From DATFES01 sp035457725 (lineage in GTDB: Bacteria > Pseudomonadota > Alphaproteobacteria > CACIAM-22H2): a stretch of 64,000 nucleotides of DNA. The position numbers were made by a program, and so were the translations under genes. The number at the start of each line of letters is the position of its first letter. Positions within the stretch are counted from its first letter, which is position 1. The stretch covers positions 1 to 64,000 of the forward strand of contig DATIBC010000092.1 of assembly GCA_035457725.1 (NCBI GenBank), in the 5' to 3' direction. The notes under the pieces are model-generated. The model saw only the letters and a program-made list of their open reading frames with translations, did no database searches and was not told where the DNA came from. Shown one piece after another: positions 17,526 through 26,274 of the stretch.

Positions 17526-18518
17526 TCAGCCCGGTCCGGCTTCTTCGAAGCCCCATGTCTCGGCGACGACATAGAGCGGGCGGCGTTTGACCTCCTCGAA
17601 CACGCGTCCGAGATAGCCGCCGATTATGCCGAGCGTAAGAAGCTGCATGCCGCCGAAGAACAGCACCGCCACGATCAACGAGGCGTAGCCCGGCACGTCC
17701 ACCCCTAGGATCAGCGTCCGCACGATGAAGAACGCACCGGCGGCGAGCGAGGCGAAAGCGATGACGGCGCCGATATATCCCCAGGCGATCAGGGGAAAGT
17801 TGCTGAACGCGGTGAGCGCGTCCGCGGCATAGTGAAACAAGCGCCCAAACCTCCATTTGCTCTTGCCGACGAACCGTTCGTCGGGGTCGAACTGCACGCC
17901 GACCTGACGGAATCCCACCCAGGCGAATATGCCCTTCATGAAGCGCGAACGCTCGGGCATGGTGTTGATCACGTCGACGACGCGCCGATCCAGCAACCGA
18001 AAGTCGCCGGCGTCGCGCGGCATCGAAACGTCGGACAGAAGATCGAATATCCGATAGAACATACGAGCCGAAAGCCGCCGCAATGGCGTATCGGCGGCGC
18101 GGTTGCGGCGAACCGCGTAGACCACGTCGAAGCCTTCCCGCCATTTGTCGACCAACGCCGGAATCAACTCCGGAGGGTGCTGCAGGTCGGCGTCGATCGG
18201 CACCACCGCGGCGCCGCCTGCGTAGCGCAGGCCGGCGGTTAGTGCCACTTCTTTGCCGAAATTGCGTGACAATCCGACGATCTTGATACGCGGCGATTCG
18301 GCTCGCGCGGCAAGCAACAGTTCGCGCGTACCGTCGGTGCTGCCGTCGTCGACGCACACGACCTCGTAGTCCAAGCCAAGCTGATCGAGGGTTGACAGCA
18401 ATCGGCCGAAAAAGGACGCCACATTGGCTGCCTCGTTGAACATCGGCACGACGATGGAAATCGCAAGCGCGCCGGTTGCGGCGGTTTCCGGGACGTTCAA
18501 GCGTTTCGTGCCTCCCAT
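17526..18518 (-). CDS. GT2 polyprenyl-phosphate glycosyltransferase (GtrB/ArnC-like)
   Basis: Membrane-anchored family-2 glycosyltransferase that loads a sugar onto polyprenyl phosphate. The GT-A domain has ISIVVPMFNEAANV, the DDGSTDGT motif, VPIDADLQHPPEL (metal-binding DAD), and RRNRAADTPLRRLSARMFYRI. Two C-terminal transmembrane helices follow (VIAFASLAAGAFFIV, LIVAVLFFGGMQLLTLGIIGGYLGR), ending with the family tail RPLYVV. ATG 18518 gives 330 aa; a TTG at about residue 7 has a GGGAGG in front and is an alternative. Convergent with the GT39-like gene (15 bp apart). Confidence 0.91.
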   Translation of the reverse strand: MGGTKRLNVPETAATGALAISIVVPMFNEAANVASFFGRLLSTLDQLGLDYEVVCVDDGSTDGTRELLLAARAESPRIKIVGLSRNFGKEVALTAGLRYAGGAAVVPIDADLQHPPELIPALVDKWREGFDVVYAVRRNRAADTPLRRLSARMFYRIFDLLSDVSMPRDAGDFRLLDRRVVDVINTMPERSRFMKGIFAWVGFRQVGVQFDPDERFVGKSKWRFGRLFHYAADALTAFSNFPLIAWGYIGAVIAFASLAAGAFFIVRTLILGVDVPGYASLIVAVLFFGGMQLLTLGIIGGYLGRVFEEVKRRPLYVVAETWGFEEAGPG

Positions 18519-18618
18519 GCCGCGATCGGTTATTTTGCGCAATCGTGCCTGTAAGCTCCGGGCGCGGTCAATGGCGGTGGGTCCCGCCGGCACTCTGGCG
18601 TGAGGCGTGCGCCCGAAA

Positions 18619-19506
18619 ATGACCGATCCCCGCGCGTCGACGGCAATCATCCTGTGCGCCGACGATTACGCGATTTCGCCAGGGGTCAGCGCGGGTATTC
18701 GCGAGTTACTCGCCGCCAAGCGGCTTAGCGCGACGAGCTGCATGGCGGCAAGCCCTTATTGGCCCGACGAAGGGCCGCGATTGCGCCGGTTCGCCGATGA
18801 CGCCGACGTCGGGATCCATATATCGTTGACCGGCTTGCCGCCGCTTGGGCCGATGCCGCGCATTGCGCCCGACGGAACCCCGCCGTCTTTCGGCTGGCTT
18901 ACGCTCGCCGCCTACGCTGGCGCGCTTGACGCCGGTGAGATCGAAGCCGAGATCGGCCGTCAGTTGGACGCCTTCATGGGCGTGCTCGGGCGGCCGCCAG
19001 CGCATGTCGACGGGCATCTTCATGTCCACCAACTGCCAGTCGTGCGCGAGGCGGTGCTCGACGCGTTTCGTGCCCGCCTCGCTGGATCGGGCGCCTGGCT
19101 TCGAGTATGCGACGAGCCGCTGGCGGCGATAAGACAGCGCGCCGTGGCGCCTATCCGCGCCTCGGTGATCAGCGCGATGGGCCGCGCGCTTCGTCGCGAG
19201 GCGACTGCTCTCGACATTCCGACGAACCGGCGCTTCACCGGAGTGCAGAATTTCGATCCGCGGTCATCCTATCGGGCATTGTTCCGCCGCTTCATCGCCG
19301 ACGCGCCTCCGGGCCTGCTCGTCATGTGTCACCCCGGCCACAGCGACCCAGCTCTCGCCAAGTTCGACTTGGTGGTCGAGAAGCGCGACGAGGAGAGCCG
19401 CTATTTCGCCAGCGACGAGTTCGTCTCCGACCTCGCCGAAGCCGGTTGCGCGATAGCGCGCTTCAAGGACGCACGCTTGCAAGGTATGTCCGCCGCCACG
19501 GGTTGA
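18619..19506 (+). CDS. ChbG/HpnK family deacetylase (YdjC-like)
   Basis: Carbohydrate/hopanoid-type N-deacetylase of the YdjC fold, acting on N-acetylated sugars or glycolipids. The metal-binding motifs CADDYAISPGVSAGI, ADVGIHISLTG and HVDGHLHVHQLPVVRE are all present, as is LVMCHPGHSD near the C-terminus. 295 aa from ATG 18619; a GTG four codons upstream is possible. Diverges from the GT2 gene and sits within the glycan-modification neighbourhood, so a role in deacetylating the transferred sugar is a reasonable inference. Its 3' end overlaps the convergent methyltransferase gene by 44 bp. Confidence 0.87.
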   Translation: MTDPRASTAIILCADDYAISPGVSAGIRELLAAKRLSATSCMAASPYWPDEGPRLRRFADDADVGIHISLTGLPPLGPMPRIAPDGTPPSFGWLTLAAYAGALDAGEIEAEIGRQLDAFMGVLGRPPAHVDGHLHVHQLPVVREAVLDAFRARLAGSGAWLRVCDEPLAAIRQRAVAPIRASVISAMGRALRREATALDIPTNRRFTGVQNFDPRSSYRALFRRFIADAPPGLLVMCHPGHSDPALAKFDLVVEKRDEESRYFASDEFVSDLAEAGCAIARFKDARLQGMSAATG

Positions 19507-20158
19507 AGCCGAAATTCGTCGGCCGCCGCTCGACGCTGTACCCCATCGGCCCGAGCAGGTCGATAAGCCGCCGTTCGTCATAGGTCGACAACCCGACCTT
19601 GCCGCGGACGCGGCGGTAATCCGAGACCAGCGTTGCCGCCAGCCCTACCATGGCGCCGACGAGGAAGCCATGGCGCCAGGCTGTTCCGAGCAGTGAGCGA
19701 ACGTCGGACGCCATTCCAGCGTCGGGCGGAATCACGTCGGCGAGCACCAGGACGCCGCCGGCTTTGAGAAGCCGTCGCCAATTGGCGAGGTGTCGGCGTA
19801 GTTCGTCCTCGGAGAGGTACTGGATCACCGAGTTGACCACGATCCGATCGAGGCTCGCCGCCGGTAGAGCCCGATATGCCTCGTCGTCGAGCACCGCGAT
19901 CGCGCGATCGTCGCCGAAACGATCCACCAGGGTTCGGCGTACGCGCTCCGAGGAATCGTAGAGATACAGTCGCTCGACGCGCGCCGCGACGCGCTCGGCG
20001 TCAAGCGCCTCGCCGCAGCCGAAATCGAGCATGACGCAAGGTCCGACCGGCAACACGCTCACGATATCATCGGCAACCTGGCGATAATGCACGCTGCGGT
20101 GGCGATCGTTGACATAGACGCGGTTCGCGCGATTCCAAAACTCACGCCACAACTCCAT
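19463..20158 (-). CDS. Class I SAM-dependent methyltransferase
   Basis: Methyltransferase fold: motif I MLDFGCGEALDAERVA, acidic motif II YLYDSSE, motif post-I/IV SLDRIVVNSVIQYLS, and RLLKAGGVLVLADVIPP. The N-terminus MELWREFWNRANRVYVNDRH suggests a small-molecule or lipid-sugar methylase. 231 aa from ATG 20158; no strong ribosome-binding site is visible. It lies 20 bp after the pncA stop on the same strand but is probably functionally tied to the neighbouring HpnK-like/GT genes. Target unknown. Confidence 0.82.
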   Translation of the reverse strand: MELWREFWNRANRVYVNDRHRSVHYRQVADDIVSVLPVGPCVMLDFGCGEALDAERVAARVERLYLYDSSERVRRTLVDRFGDDRAIAVLDDEAYRALPAASLDRIVVNSVIQYLSEDELRRHLANWRRLLKAGGVLVLADVIPPDAGMASDVRSLLGTAWRHGFLVGAMVGLAATLVSDYRRVRGKVGLSTYDERRLIDLLGPMGYSVERRPTNFGFNPWRRTYLASVRP

Positions 20159-20178
20159 CGGACGTTGAGGCGTCCCGC

Positions 20179-20817
20179 TCAGCCGAAATCGGCCGTGCGC
20201 GCGATCGCCACTCCGGCCGCCCGCATTCGCGCCATCGCGGCGGCGAGCGAGCCGTCGAGATCGATGCCGCGGCACGCATCGGCGACCACCACCGCCGAGA
20301 AGCCTTCGCGTCGCGCATCCTCGGCCGAATAGGTGACGCAAAAATCGGTCGCCAGACCGACGATGAACAATCGCTTCAGGCCGCGTTCGCGCAGATATCC
20401 GGCGAGGCCGGTGCGGGTCGCGCGGTCGTTTTCGTAGAACGCCGAGTAGGAATCGATCTCGCGGCGGAATCCCTTGCGGATAACCAGCTCGGCGCGCGTC
20501 AGGTCAAGCCGAGAGTGAAACGCCGCACCTTGGGTCCCCTGGACGCAATGATCGGGCCACAGGACCTGCGCGCCATAGGGCATTTCCGTCGTTTCAAACG
20601 GCGACTTGCCCGGGTGACTCGAGGCGAAGGAGAGGTGTCCCCAGGGGTGCCAATCCTGCGTCACCAATATGTGAGCGAAGCGCTCGGCGAGCCGGTTGAT
20701 CGGCGACACGATGGCATCACCGTCAGGAACCGCCAGGGCGCCGCCGGGGCAGAAATCATTCTGCACGTCGACGACGAGAAGCCCGTCGTCGTCGCGCGGC
20801 CGTATTTCGTCGGGCAT
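20179..20817 (-). CDS. pncA: Nicotinamidase/pyrazinamidase
   Basis: Cysteine hydrolase converting nicotinamide to nicotinate for NAD recycling. The catalytic triad is visible: Asp17 (VVDVQNDFCPGG), Lys115 (IRKGFRRE) and Cys160 (LATDFCVTYSA). Metal ligands are the Asp55/His57 pair in TQDWHPWGH and His90 in WPDHCVQG. 212 aa from ATG 20817, the usual size. It follows the periplasmic 5'-nucleotidase gene by 13 bp, consistent with processing of NAD breakdown products together. Confidence 0.93.
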   Translation of the reverse strand: MPDEIRPRDDDGLLVVDVQNDFCPGGALAVPDGDAIVSPINRLAERFAHILVTQDWHPWGHLSFASSHPGKSPFETTEMPYGAQVLWPDHCVQGTQGAAFHSRLDLTRAELVIRKGFRREIDSYSAFYENDRATRTGLAGYLRERGLKRLFIVGLATDFCVTYSAEDARREGFSAVVVADACRGIDLDGSLAAAMARMRAAGVAIARTADFG

Positions 20818-20830
20818 CTTCGTTGGCGAA

Positions 20831-22360
20831 CTATTGCCGCTCGACGATGCGGCCCTCGACCATCGGCGCGACCTCGCCGCGCTGGGCGATGTAGTCCATG
20901 ACAACCGACGCCATGAGCGTTCCGGCGCTCTTGTCGACGATCGCCTTGCCTTTGGTCAACGTGGCGTAGCCGTCGCCGCCCTCGAACATGTAGTCGTTCG
21001 TCGCCACGCGGTACTTGGCGCCGGCGTCGAGCGGCACGCCGGCCACCGCCACCTCCAGCACGCGCGCCCCCTTGGGCCGCTTGGCGTCGAAGGTGAACCG
21101 CATCCCCGAGACATGCGGGAAACGCCCGGCGCGATCTTCGACTTGGCTTACCCCTTCTTCGAGCGCTTGGCGCAGCTCGGCGCCCGAAAGCTCGATGAGA
21201 ACAGTGATATTTCCGAACGGCAGCTCGGTGAGAACGTCTTTTCGCGTGAGCGTCGTACCCGGCTCGTAAGTGCGATCGCCGCGGATTCCGCCGCCGTTGG
21301 TGATCGCCACGTCGGCTTTGACGAAATCGCGGATGGCATCGGCGATAAGGTTGCCGATCGCCGCCTCGCGTTGCCGCACGGTCGCTCGCCGGCTGTCAAG
21401 CTCGACCGCGATCTTGCCGACTGGAACTTTGAGATCGGCGTCGAGCTTGTCATCGTGCTTTTTGACGATCGCCGCGATCTCTGGGTCGGGCGCGACGCTC
21501 GCGGTGGTCAGGTAACGCCACGTGGTCGGCCGGACCGTGACGCGCGTACCGCGTTCAGTTTTCTGCTTATCGACGTCAAATTCGGCGACGCCGAGATAAT
21601 GCGCGTCGTACCCGGCCTTGAAGATGAATACGCCTCCCTCGTAGATCATCATTGGATCGTGGTCATGACCTCCGAGGATGATGTCGATGCCCTTGACCTG
21701 TTTGGCGAGCGCCCGATCGTCGGCAAGGCTGACATGGGTGAGTGCGACTATGACATCGGCGCCCTGGTCCCTGAGCTGCTTAACCATCGTTCGTGCCGTC
21801 TCGAGGACCGGCAAATACTTGACCGTGGCGCCGGTGTTCGAGAGGTGTTCGGTCTCTGGCGTGATCAGACCGAAGAAGCCGATGGTGATTTCGCCGACCT
21901 TGCGAATATGGCTGGCGTGCGTGTTTGGGAACAGTACACCGTCAGGGGCCGTCATGTTGGTGGCCAGCCAGGGGTAGCGCGATTCCGCCATCCGCTGCTT
22001 GAAGACTTCGATGCCGAAATCGAGCTCGTGATTCCCGACCACCGCGACGTCCAAGCCGATCGCGTTGGTGAGTTCGATCATTTGCGCGCCCTTGGTGATA
22101 CCCGACATCATCGACGAGCCGACCAGATCGCCGCCAAGCGTCGTGATCGCCTCGGGCGCCCGCGCGCGCTCCTGGCGCAGCAGCGTCATCAGCGGAGCGA
22201 AACCGCCGATTCCTTGCTTGGGGCTGATCTCGTACACGTCGTTCAGATGCAAAAAGGTGAGCTTGGCTTTTTGCGCCGCGGCGTTCGACACGCCAGCGAC
22301 GACGATCAGCGCCGCGACGAACGCCGTCGCGACCCAATGACCACGGAATACCGAGCGCAT
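20831..22360 (-). CDS. Periplasmic 5'-nucleotidase/metallophosphoesterase (UshA-like)
   Basis: Secreted bifunctional nucleotidase hydrolysing extracellular nucleotides (and in relatives NAD and UDP-sugars) to nucleosides. A signal peptide spans residues 1-29 (MRSVFRGHWVATAFVAALIV and on to NAAAQ). The calcineurin-like domain has FLHLNDVYEI, LGGDLVGSS, GNHELDFG and ILGGHDHDP. The C-terminal 5'-nucleotidase domain has NGGGIRGD and the substrate-clamping region VATNDYMFEGGDGY. 509 aa from ATG 22360, preceded by GGGGTGG; the frame above it is not signal-peptide-like. It diverges from the nucleoside importer operon, which would take up its products. Confidence 0.92.
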   Translation of the reverse strand: MRSVFRGHWVATAFVAALIVVAGVSNAAAQKAKLTFLHLNDVYEISPKQGIGGFAPLMTLLRQERARAPEAITTLGGDLVGSSMMSGITKGAQMIELTNAIGLDVAVVGNHELDFGIEVFKQRMAESRYPWLATNMTAPDGVLFPNTHASHIRKVGEITIGFFGLITPETEHLSNTGATVKYLPVLETARTMVKQLRDQGADVIVALTHVSLADDRALAKQVKGIDIILGGHDHDPMMIYEGGVFIFKAGYDAHYLGVAEFDVDKQKTERGTRVTVRPTTWRYLTTASVAPDPEIAAIVKKHDDKLDADLKVPVGKIAVELDSRRATVRQREAAIGNLIADAIRDFVKADVAITNGGGIRGDRTYEPGTTLTRKDVLTELPFGNITVLIELSGAELRQALEEGVSQVEDRAGRFPHVSGMRFTFDAKRPKGARVLEVAVAGVPLDAGAKYRVATNDYMFEGGDGYATLTKGKAIVDKSAGTLMASVVMDYIAQRGEVAPMVEGRIVERQ

Positions 22361-22580
22361 AATTATCCACCCCTGTCGAGCAGGCCTCACCGGCTGGCTA
22401 TGGTACGCCGCCTGACGCGTCCCCTCGGGGGGCAGAGCCTACGACCGGCGATCACGCCCGGCAATGGGCTTCACGGCGGGGTCGCCCCTTCCGGCCGGCC
22501 AACCAAGGTTCTACTATCACCGATCGTCGGCCGGCGGTCCTTTGACACCGGCGGCAAGAACCAACAGGGAGCCTGACCGG
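22361..22580. promoter_or_regulatory. Divergent promoter region between the nucleotidase and nucleoside-importer operons
   Basis: 220-bp gap driving both halves of the nucleoside salvage region. A perfect -35-like TTGACA is at 22542-22547, but it has no convincing -10 before the ATG at 22581. A C4/G6 hairpin lies near 22428-22439. No purine-riboswitch core is recognisable. Confidence 0.35.
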
Positions 22581-23567
22581 ATGAAATCCCGCATCTGCGC
22601 CGCCGTGGCGGCGCTCGCCTTCGGCTTGGCCACGCCGGCCGTCGCGCAGGACTTCGCGCCCGCGGTCATTTTCGACATGGGCGGCAAGTTCGACAAGTCG
22701 TTCAATGAGGCGGCATACAACGGAGCGGAGCGCTACAAAAAGGAATCCGGGACCGCCTACCGCGAGTTCGAGGTCACCAACGAAACCCAACGCGAACAGG
22801 CGATCCGCAACATGGCGCGCCGCGGCGCCACGATCATCATCTCGATCGGATTCGCCCAAGCGTCGTCACTGGAAAAGGTGGCGAAGGAATTCCCGCAAAC
22901 CAAGTTCGCCATCATCGACGCCGTAGTCGATCTGCCGAATGTTCAGTCCGTCGTCTTCAAGGAGCATGAAGGCTCGTTCCTCGTCGGCATGGCGGCGGCG
23001 CTCGCCTCCAAGACCGGCAAGGTCGGCTTCGTCGGTGGGATGGATATACCGCTAATTCGCAAGTTCGCTCTCGGTTATGAGGAGGGCGCGAAATACGTCA
23101 ATCCGCAGGTGGAGGTTTTCCAGAACATGACCGGCACCACGCCCGCGGCGTGGAACGATCCGACCAAGGGCGGCGAGCTCGCGCGCAGCCAGTTCGATCG
23201 TGGCGCCGATGTCGTCTATGCCGCCGCCGGCGCCACCGGCCTGGGTGTCCTCCAAGCAGCCAAGGATCGCGGCCGGCTGGCGATCGGCGTCGACAGCAAT
23301 CAGAACCATCTTCATCCCGGGTCGATTCTCACCTCAATGATCAAGCGGGTGGATCTGGCGGTCTACGATGCGTTCAAAACCGCACGGGCCGGCACATGGA
23401 AGCCGGGCATCAAGGTCCTTGGTCTCGCCGAGGACGGCGTCGGCTACTCGCTCGACCAGTACAACGAGAAAATGCTGACGTCGGCGATGCGCGCCAAGAT
23501 CGACCAGGCTCGACAGGACATCATCTCGGGCAAGATCAAGGTCACCGACTACACCGCGCGCAAGTGA
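22581..23567 (+). CDS. BMP family nucleoside ABC transporter substrate-binding protein
   Basis: Periplasmic binding protein of the BMP/PnrA/Med family, which binds purine or pyrimidine nucleosides. Signal peptide MKSRICAAVAALAFGLATPA ends near VAQD. Conserved patches are VIFDMGGKFDKSFNEAAYNG, the VVFKEHEGSFLVGMAAAL segment, KVGFVGGMDIPLIRKF and VGVDSNQNH-like IGVDSNQNHLHPGSI. ATG 22581 is preceded by AGGGAGCC; 328 aa. The stop overlaps the GTG start of the ATPase gene (GTGA). Confidence 0.92.
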   Translation: MKSRICAAVAALAFGLATPAVAQDFAPAVIFDMGGKFDKSFNEAAYNGAERYKKESGTAYREFEVTNETQREQAIRNMARRGATIIISIGFAQASSLEKVAKEFPQTKFAIIDAVVDLPNVQSVVFKEHEGSFLVGMAAALASKTGKVGFVGGMDIPLIRKFALGYEEGAKYVNPQVEVFQNMTGTTPAAWNDPTKGGELARSQFDRGADVVYAAAGATGLGVLQAAKDRGRLAIGVDSNQNHLHPGSILTSMIKRVDLAVYDAFKTARAGTWKPGIKVLGLAEDGVGYSLDQYNEKMLTSAMRAKIDQARQDIISGKIKVTDYTARK

Positions 23568-25150
23568 CCGACGCCAACGAGCACGCCGCCGAGCCGCTCG
23601 ATAACGCCTTAAGCGAGCGGCCGGCGGCGGTCGAGCTCATCGGCGTCGATAAATGGTTCGGGCCGGTGCACGCCAACGACGACGTTTCGCTGCGCGTGGA
23701 GGCCGGCGCGATTCATGGCATCGTCGGCGAGAATGGCGCCGGAAAGTCGACGCTGATGAGCATCCTCTACGGCTACTATCAGGCCGACGCCGGTGAAATC
23801 CGCGTTGCCGGCCGCACAATCCACATTCGCCGGCCACATGACGCGATCGCCGCCGGGATCGGCATGGTTCACCAGCATTTCATGCTGGTCGATACGTTTA
23901 GCGTTCTCGAGAACGTCATGCTCGGCGTCGAGGGCGGGGCGACCTTGCGCGCCGGCCGCAGGAAAGTGCGCGAGGCGCTCGGTCGACTCGAGCGCGACTA
24001 TAAGCTCGAAGTCGATCCAGACGCGATCGTCGCCAATCTTCCGGTCGGCTTGCAGCAGCGTGTCGAAATCCTCAAGGCGCTTTACCGCGGCGCCGAAACG
24101 CTGATCTTGGACGAGCCGACTGGCGTGCTCACGCCGCAGGAGGCCGATCATCTCTTCCGCATCCTTCGCGCGCTCAGCGCCGAGGGCAAGACGGTCATTC
24201 TCATCACCCACAAACTCCGGGAGATTCTCGATGTCACCGATGCCGTCACGGTAATGCGCCGTGGCAAGGTCGTCGCCAACCTGCGGACATCGCACAGCTC
24301 GAAGGAAACGCTCGCCGAGCTGATGGTCGGCCGCAAGGTATTGCTGCGCGTCGACAAGACGCCGGCCAAGCCCGGCGCGCCGGTACTCGAGGTCGACCGC
24401 CTGCAAGTCGACGATGCGGCCGGCGTGCGGCGGGTCAAGGAGGTCGGCTTCGCCGTGCGGGCGGGCGAAATCGTCGGCATCGCCGGTGTCTCGGGAAACG
24501 GACAGTCGGAGCTGCTCGAGGCGCTCGCCGGAATTCGCCCGATCGCCGGCGGACGGATCGTCTGGAAAGGGCGCGATATCACCGAGCCGTTCGCTCGGCG
24601 CACCGCCGCTGGGATGCGCCAGCTCGGCGTAGGCCACGTACCCGAGGATCGACAGCGAATGGGGTTGATCACGGCGTTCGCCGCCAACGAAAGCGCCATC
24701 CTCGGATATCATGACGACCCCGCCTTTAACGGGCCAATCCTGATGGACCGTCGCGCCATCGTCGACGCGTGCGCGGCGATGATGGACGACTACGACGTGC
24801 GGCCCCGTAACCCGCTCTTGCCATGTCACGCGTTTTCCGGCGGCAACCAGCAAAAAATAGTCGTCGCACGCGAGATGAGCCGCAATCCCGATCTGCTGCT
24901 GATCGGCCAGCCGACGCGGGGCGTCGACATTGGCGCGATCGAGTTCATCCATAAGCGAATCGTGGCGCTACGCGACGCCGGCAAAGCGATCTTGCTTGTC
25001 TCGGTCGAGCTCGACGAGATCTTGTCGCTCGCTGATCGCATCATCGTCATGTTCGACGGCCGCATCGTCGGCGAGATCGCGACGGCGGCGGCCGACGAGC
25101 GCTCGCTTGGCTTGATGATGGCCGGCATACCCGCCGAGGCGGCGGCGTGA
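23564..25150 (+). CDS. Nucleoside ABC transporter ATP-binding protein (double ATPase)
   Basis: Tandem-ATPase subunit (528 aa) of a BMP-type nucleoside importer, of the RbsA/YufO class. The first half has Walker A GENGAGKST, NLPVGLQQRVEI as its signature-like segment (PVGLQQR in place of LSGGQ) and LILDEPTGVL. The second half has GVSGNGQSE as degenerate Walker A, HAFSGGNQQKIVVARE as a good signature and LLIGQPTRGVD as Walker B. The asymmetry is usual for this family. Start GTG 23564 overlaps the binding-protein stop. The 3' end overlaps the permease GTG start. Confidence 0.93.
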   Translation: MTDANEHAAEPLDNALSERPAAVELIGVDKWFGPVHANDDVSLRVEAGAIHGIVGENGAGKSTLMSILYGYYQADAGEIRVAGRTIHIRRPHDAIAAGIGMVHQHFMLVDTFSVLENVMLGVEGGATLRAGRRKVREALGRLERDYKLEVDPDAIVANLPVGLQQRVEILKALYRGAETLILDEPTGVLTPQEADHLFRILRALSAEGKTVILITHKLREILDVTDAVTVMRRGKVVANLRTSHSSKETLAELMVGRKVLLRVDKTPAKPGAPVLEVDRLQVDDAAGVRRVKEVGFAVRAGEIVGIAGVSGNGQSELLEALAGIRPIAGGRIVWKGRDITEPFARRTAAGMRQLGVGHVPEDRQRMGLITAFAANESAILGYHDDPAFNGPILMDRRAIVDACAAMMDDYDVRPRNPLLPCHAFSGGNQQKIVVAREMSRNPDLLLIGQPTRGVDIGAIEFIHKRIVALRDAGKAILLVSVELDEILSLADRIIVMFDGRIVGEIATAAADERSLGLMMAGIPAEAAA

Positions 25151-26271
25151 GCGCGACGCCGACCGGCGACACGCTGCCGCGCTGGGCGAGCATCGGCGTG
25201 CTGCCGCTGATCAACCTTGCCGTCGCTTTTTTCATCTCGGGCCTGGTCATCGTCGCCGTCGGCGAAAATCCCTTCACCGCGCTTACCGCGCTTGCCTGGG
25301 GCGCGGTCGGAACGCACGAGGCGATCGGCTATACGCTGTACTACACGACGAATTTCGTGTTCACCGGCCTCGCCGTCGCTATCGCCTTCCATGCCGGGCT
25401 TTTCAACATCGGCGGCGAGGGACAAGCGTATATCGGCGGGCTCGGCGTCGCTCTGCTCTGCCTTGCCGCTGGCGATCTGCCGTTCGTCGCCGTGTTGCCA
25501 TTGGCGATCGCCGCCGCTGCGCTGTTCGGCGCCGGATGGGCGTTCGTTCCGGCATGGCTGCAAGCCAAGCGCGGCAGCCACATCGTCATCACCACGATCA
25601 TGTTCAATTTCATCGCCACAGCGTTGATGACATATTTGTTGGTCAACGTGATGATCAAGCCGGGCCAGCAATCGCCCGAGACGCGCGAGTTCGCGCCGCA
25701 CACGTGGTTGCCGTTCATCCATGACATCTTGGCCGCCATAGGCGTCGAGGTCAGCCGCTCGCCGCTCAACCTGTCCTTCGCCTGGGCGCTCCTATGCTGC
25801 GCCATGTTCCAAATCTATGTCTGGCGTACCCGCTGGGGCTATGCGCTTCGCACGCTTGGCGCCAACGAAACAGCCGCCGTCTATGCCGGCATCCGGCCGG
25901 CGCGCACGATCATCGTCGCGATGTCGTTATCCGGCGCGCTGGCCGGTTTCGTGGCGCTCAACGAGATCATGGGCGTGCATCACAGGCTGCTGCTCAATTT
26001 CACCTCGGGCTACGGCTTCGTTGGCATCGCCGTCGCGCTGATGGGCCGCAATCACCCCGTCGGCGTGTTTCTCGCCGCGTTGCTGTTCGGCGCGCTGTAT
26101 CAGGGGGGCGCCGAGCTCGCCTTCGAGGTACCGACGCTGACACGCGAGATGGTGGTGGTCATCCAAGGGCTTGTCATCGTCCTGTGCGGCGCGCTCGAGA
26201 ACATGTTCAAACCGACGCTGGCGCGTCTATTTCGGCGCCAACCGTCTTTGGCAACTGCCAGCGCCGGCTGA
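25147..26271 (+). CDS. Nucleoside ABC transporter permease 1
   Basis: Inner-membrane permease of the BPD_transp_2 family (374 aa, about nine hydrophobic helices). It has the family patterns FHAGLFNIGGEGQAYIGGL and TLGANETAAVYAGI. Begins with GTG overlapping the ATPase stop. The second permease follows after 3 bp. It would pair with that subunit to form the translocation channel. Confidence 0.92.
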   Translation: MSATPTGDTLPRWASIGVLPLINLAVAFFISGLVIVAVGENPFTALTALAWGAVGTHEAIGYTLYYTTNFVFTGLAVAIAFHAGLFNIGGEGQAYIGGLGVALLCLAAGDLPFVAVLPLAIAAAALFGAGWAFVPAWLQAKRGSHIVITTIMFNFIATALMTYLLVNVMIKPGQQSPETREFAPHTWLPFIHDILAAIGVEVSRSPLNLSFAWALLCCAMFQIYVWRTRWGYALRTLGANETAAVYAGIRPARTIIVAMSLSGALAGFVALNEIMGVHHRLLLNFTSGYGFVGIAVALMGRNHPVGVFLAALLFGALYQGGAELAFEVPTLTREMVVVIQGLVIVLCGALENMFKPTLARLFRRQPSLATASAG

Positions 26272-26274
26272 CCC

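Noticed and set aside
22542..22547. TTGACA as -35 element for the nucleoside operon
   Set aside because: No acceptable -10 hexamer at 16-18 bp, and the resulting start would fall almost on the ATG; kept only as a note.
20696..22576. 626-codon plus-strand frame opposite the 5'-nucleotidase gene
   Set aside because: Antisense shadow of a GC-rich gene; composition is Arg/His/Asp-rich with no domain, and the opposite strand has clear nucleotidase motifs.
22361..22580. Purine-type riboswitch before the nucleoside importer
   Set aside because: No recognisable purine-aptamer core sequences; only generic GC hairpins.
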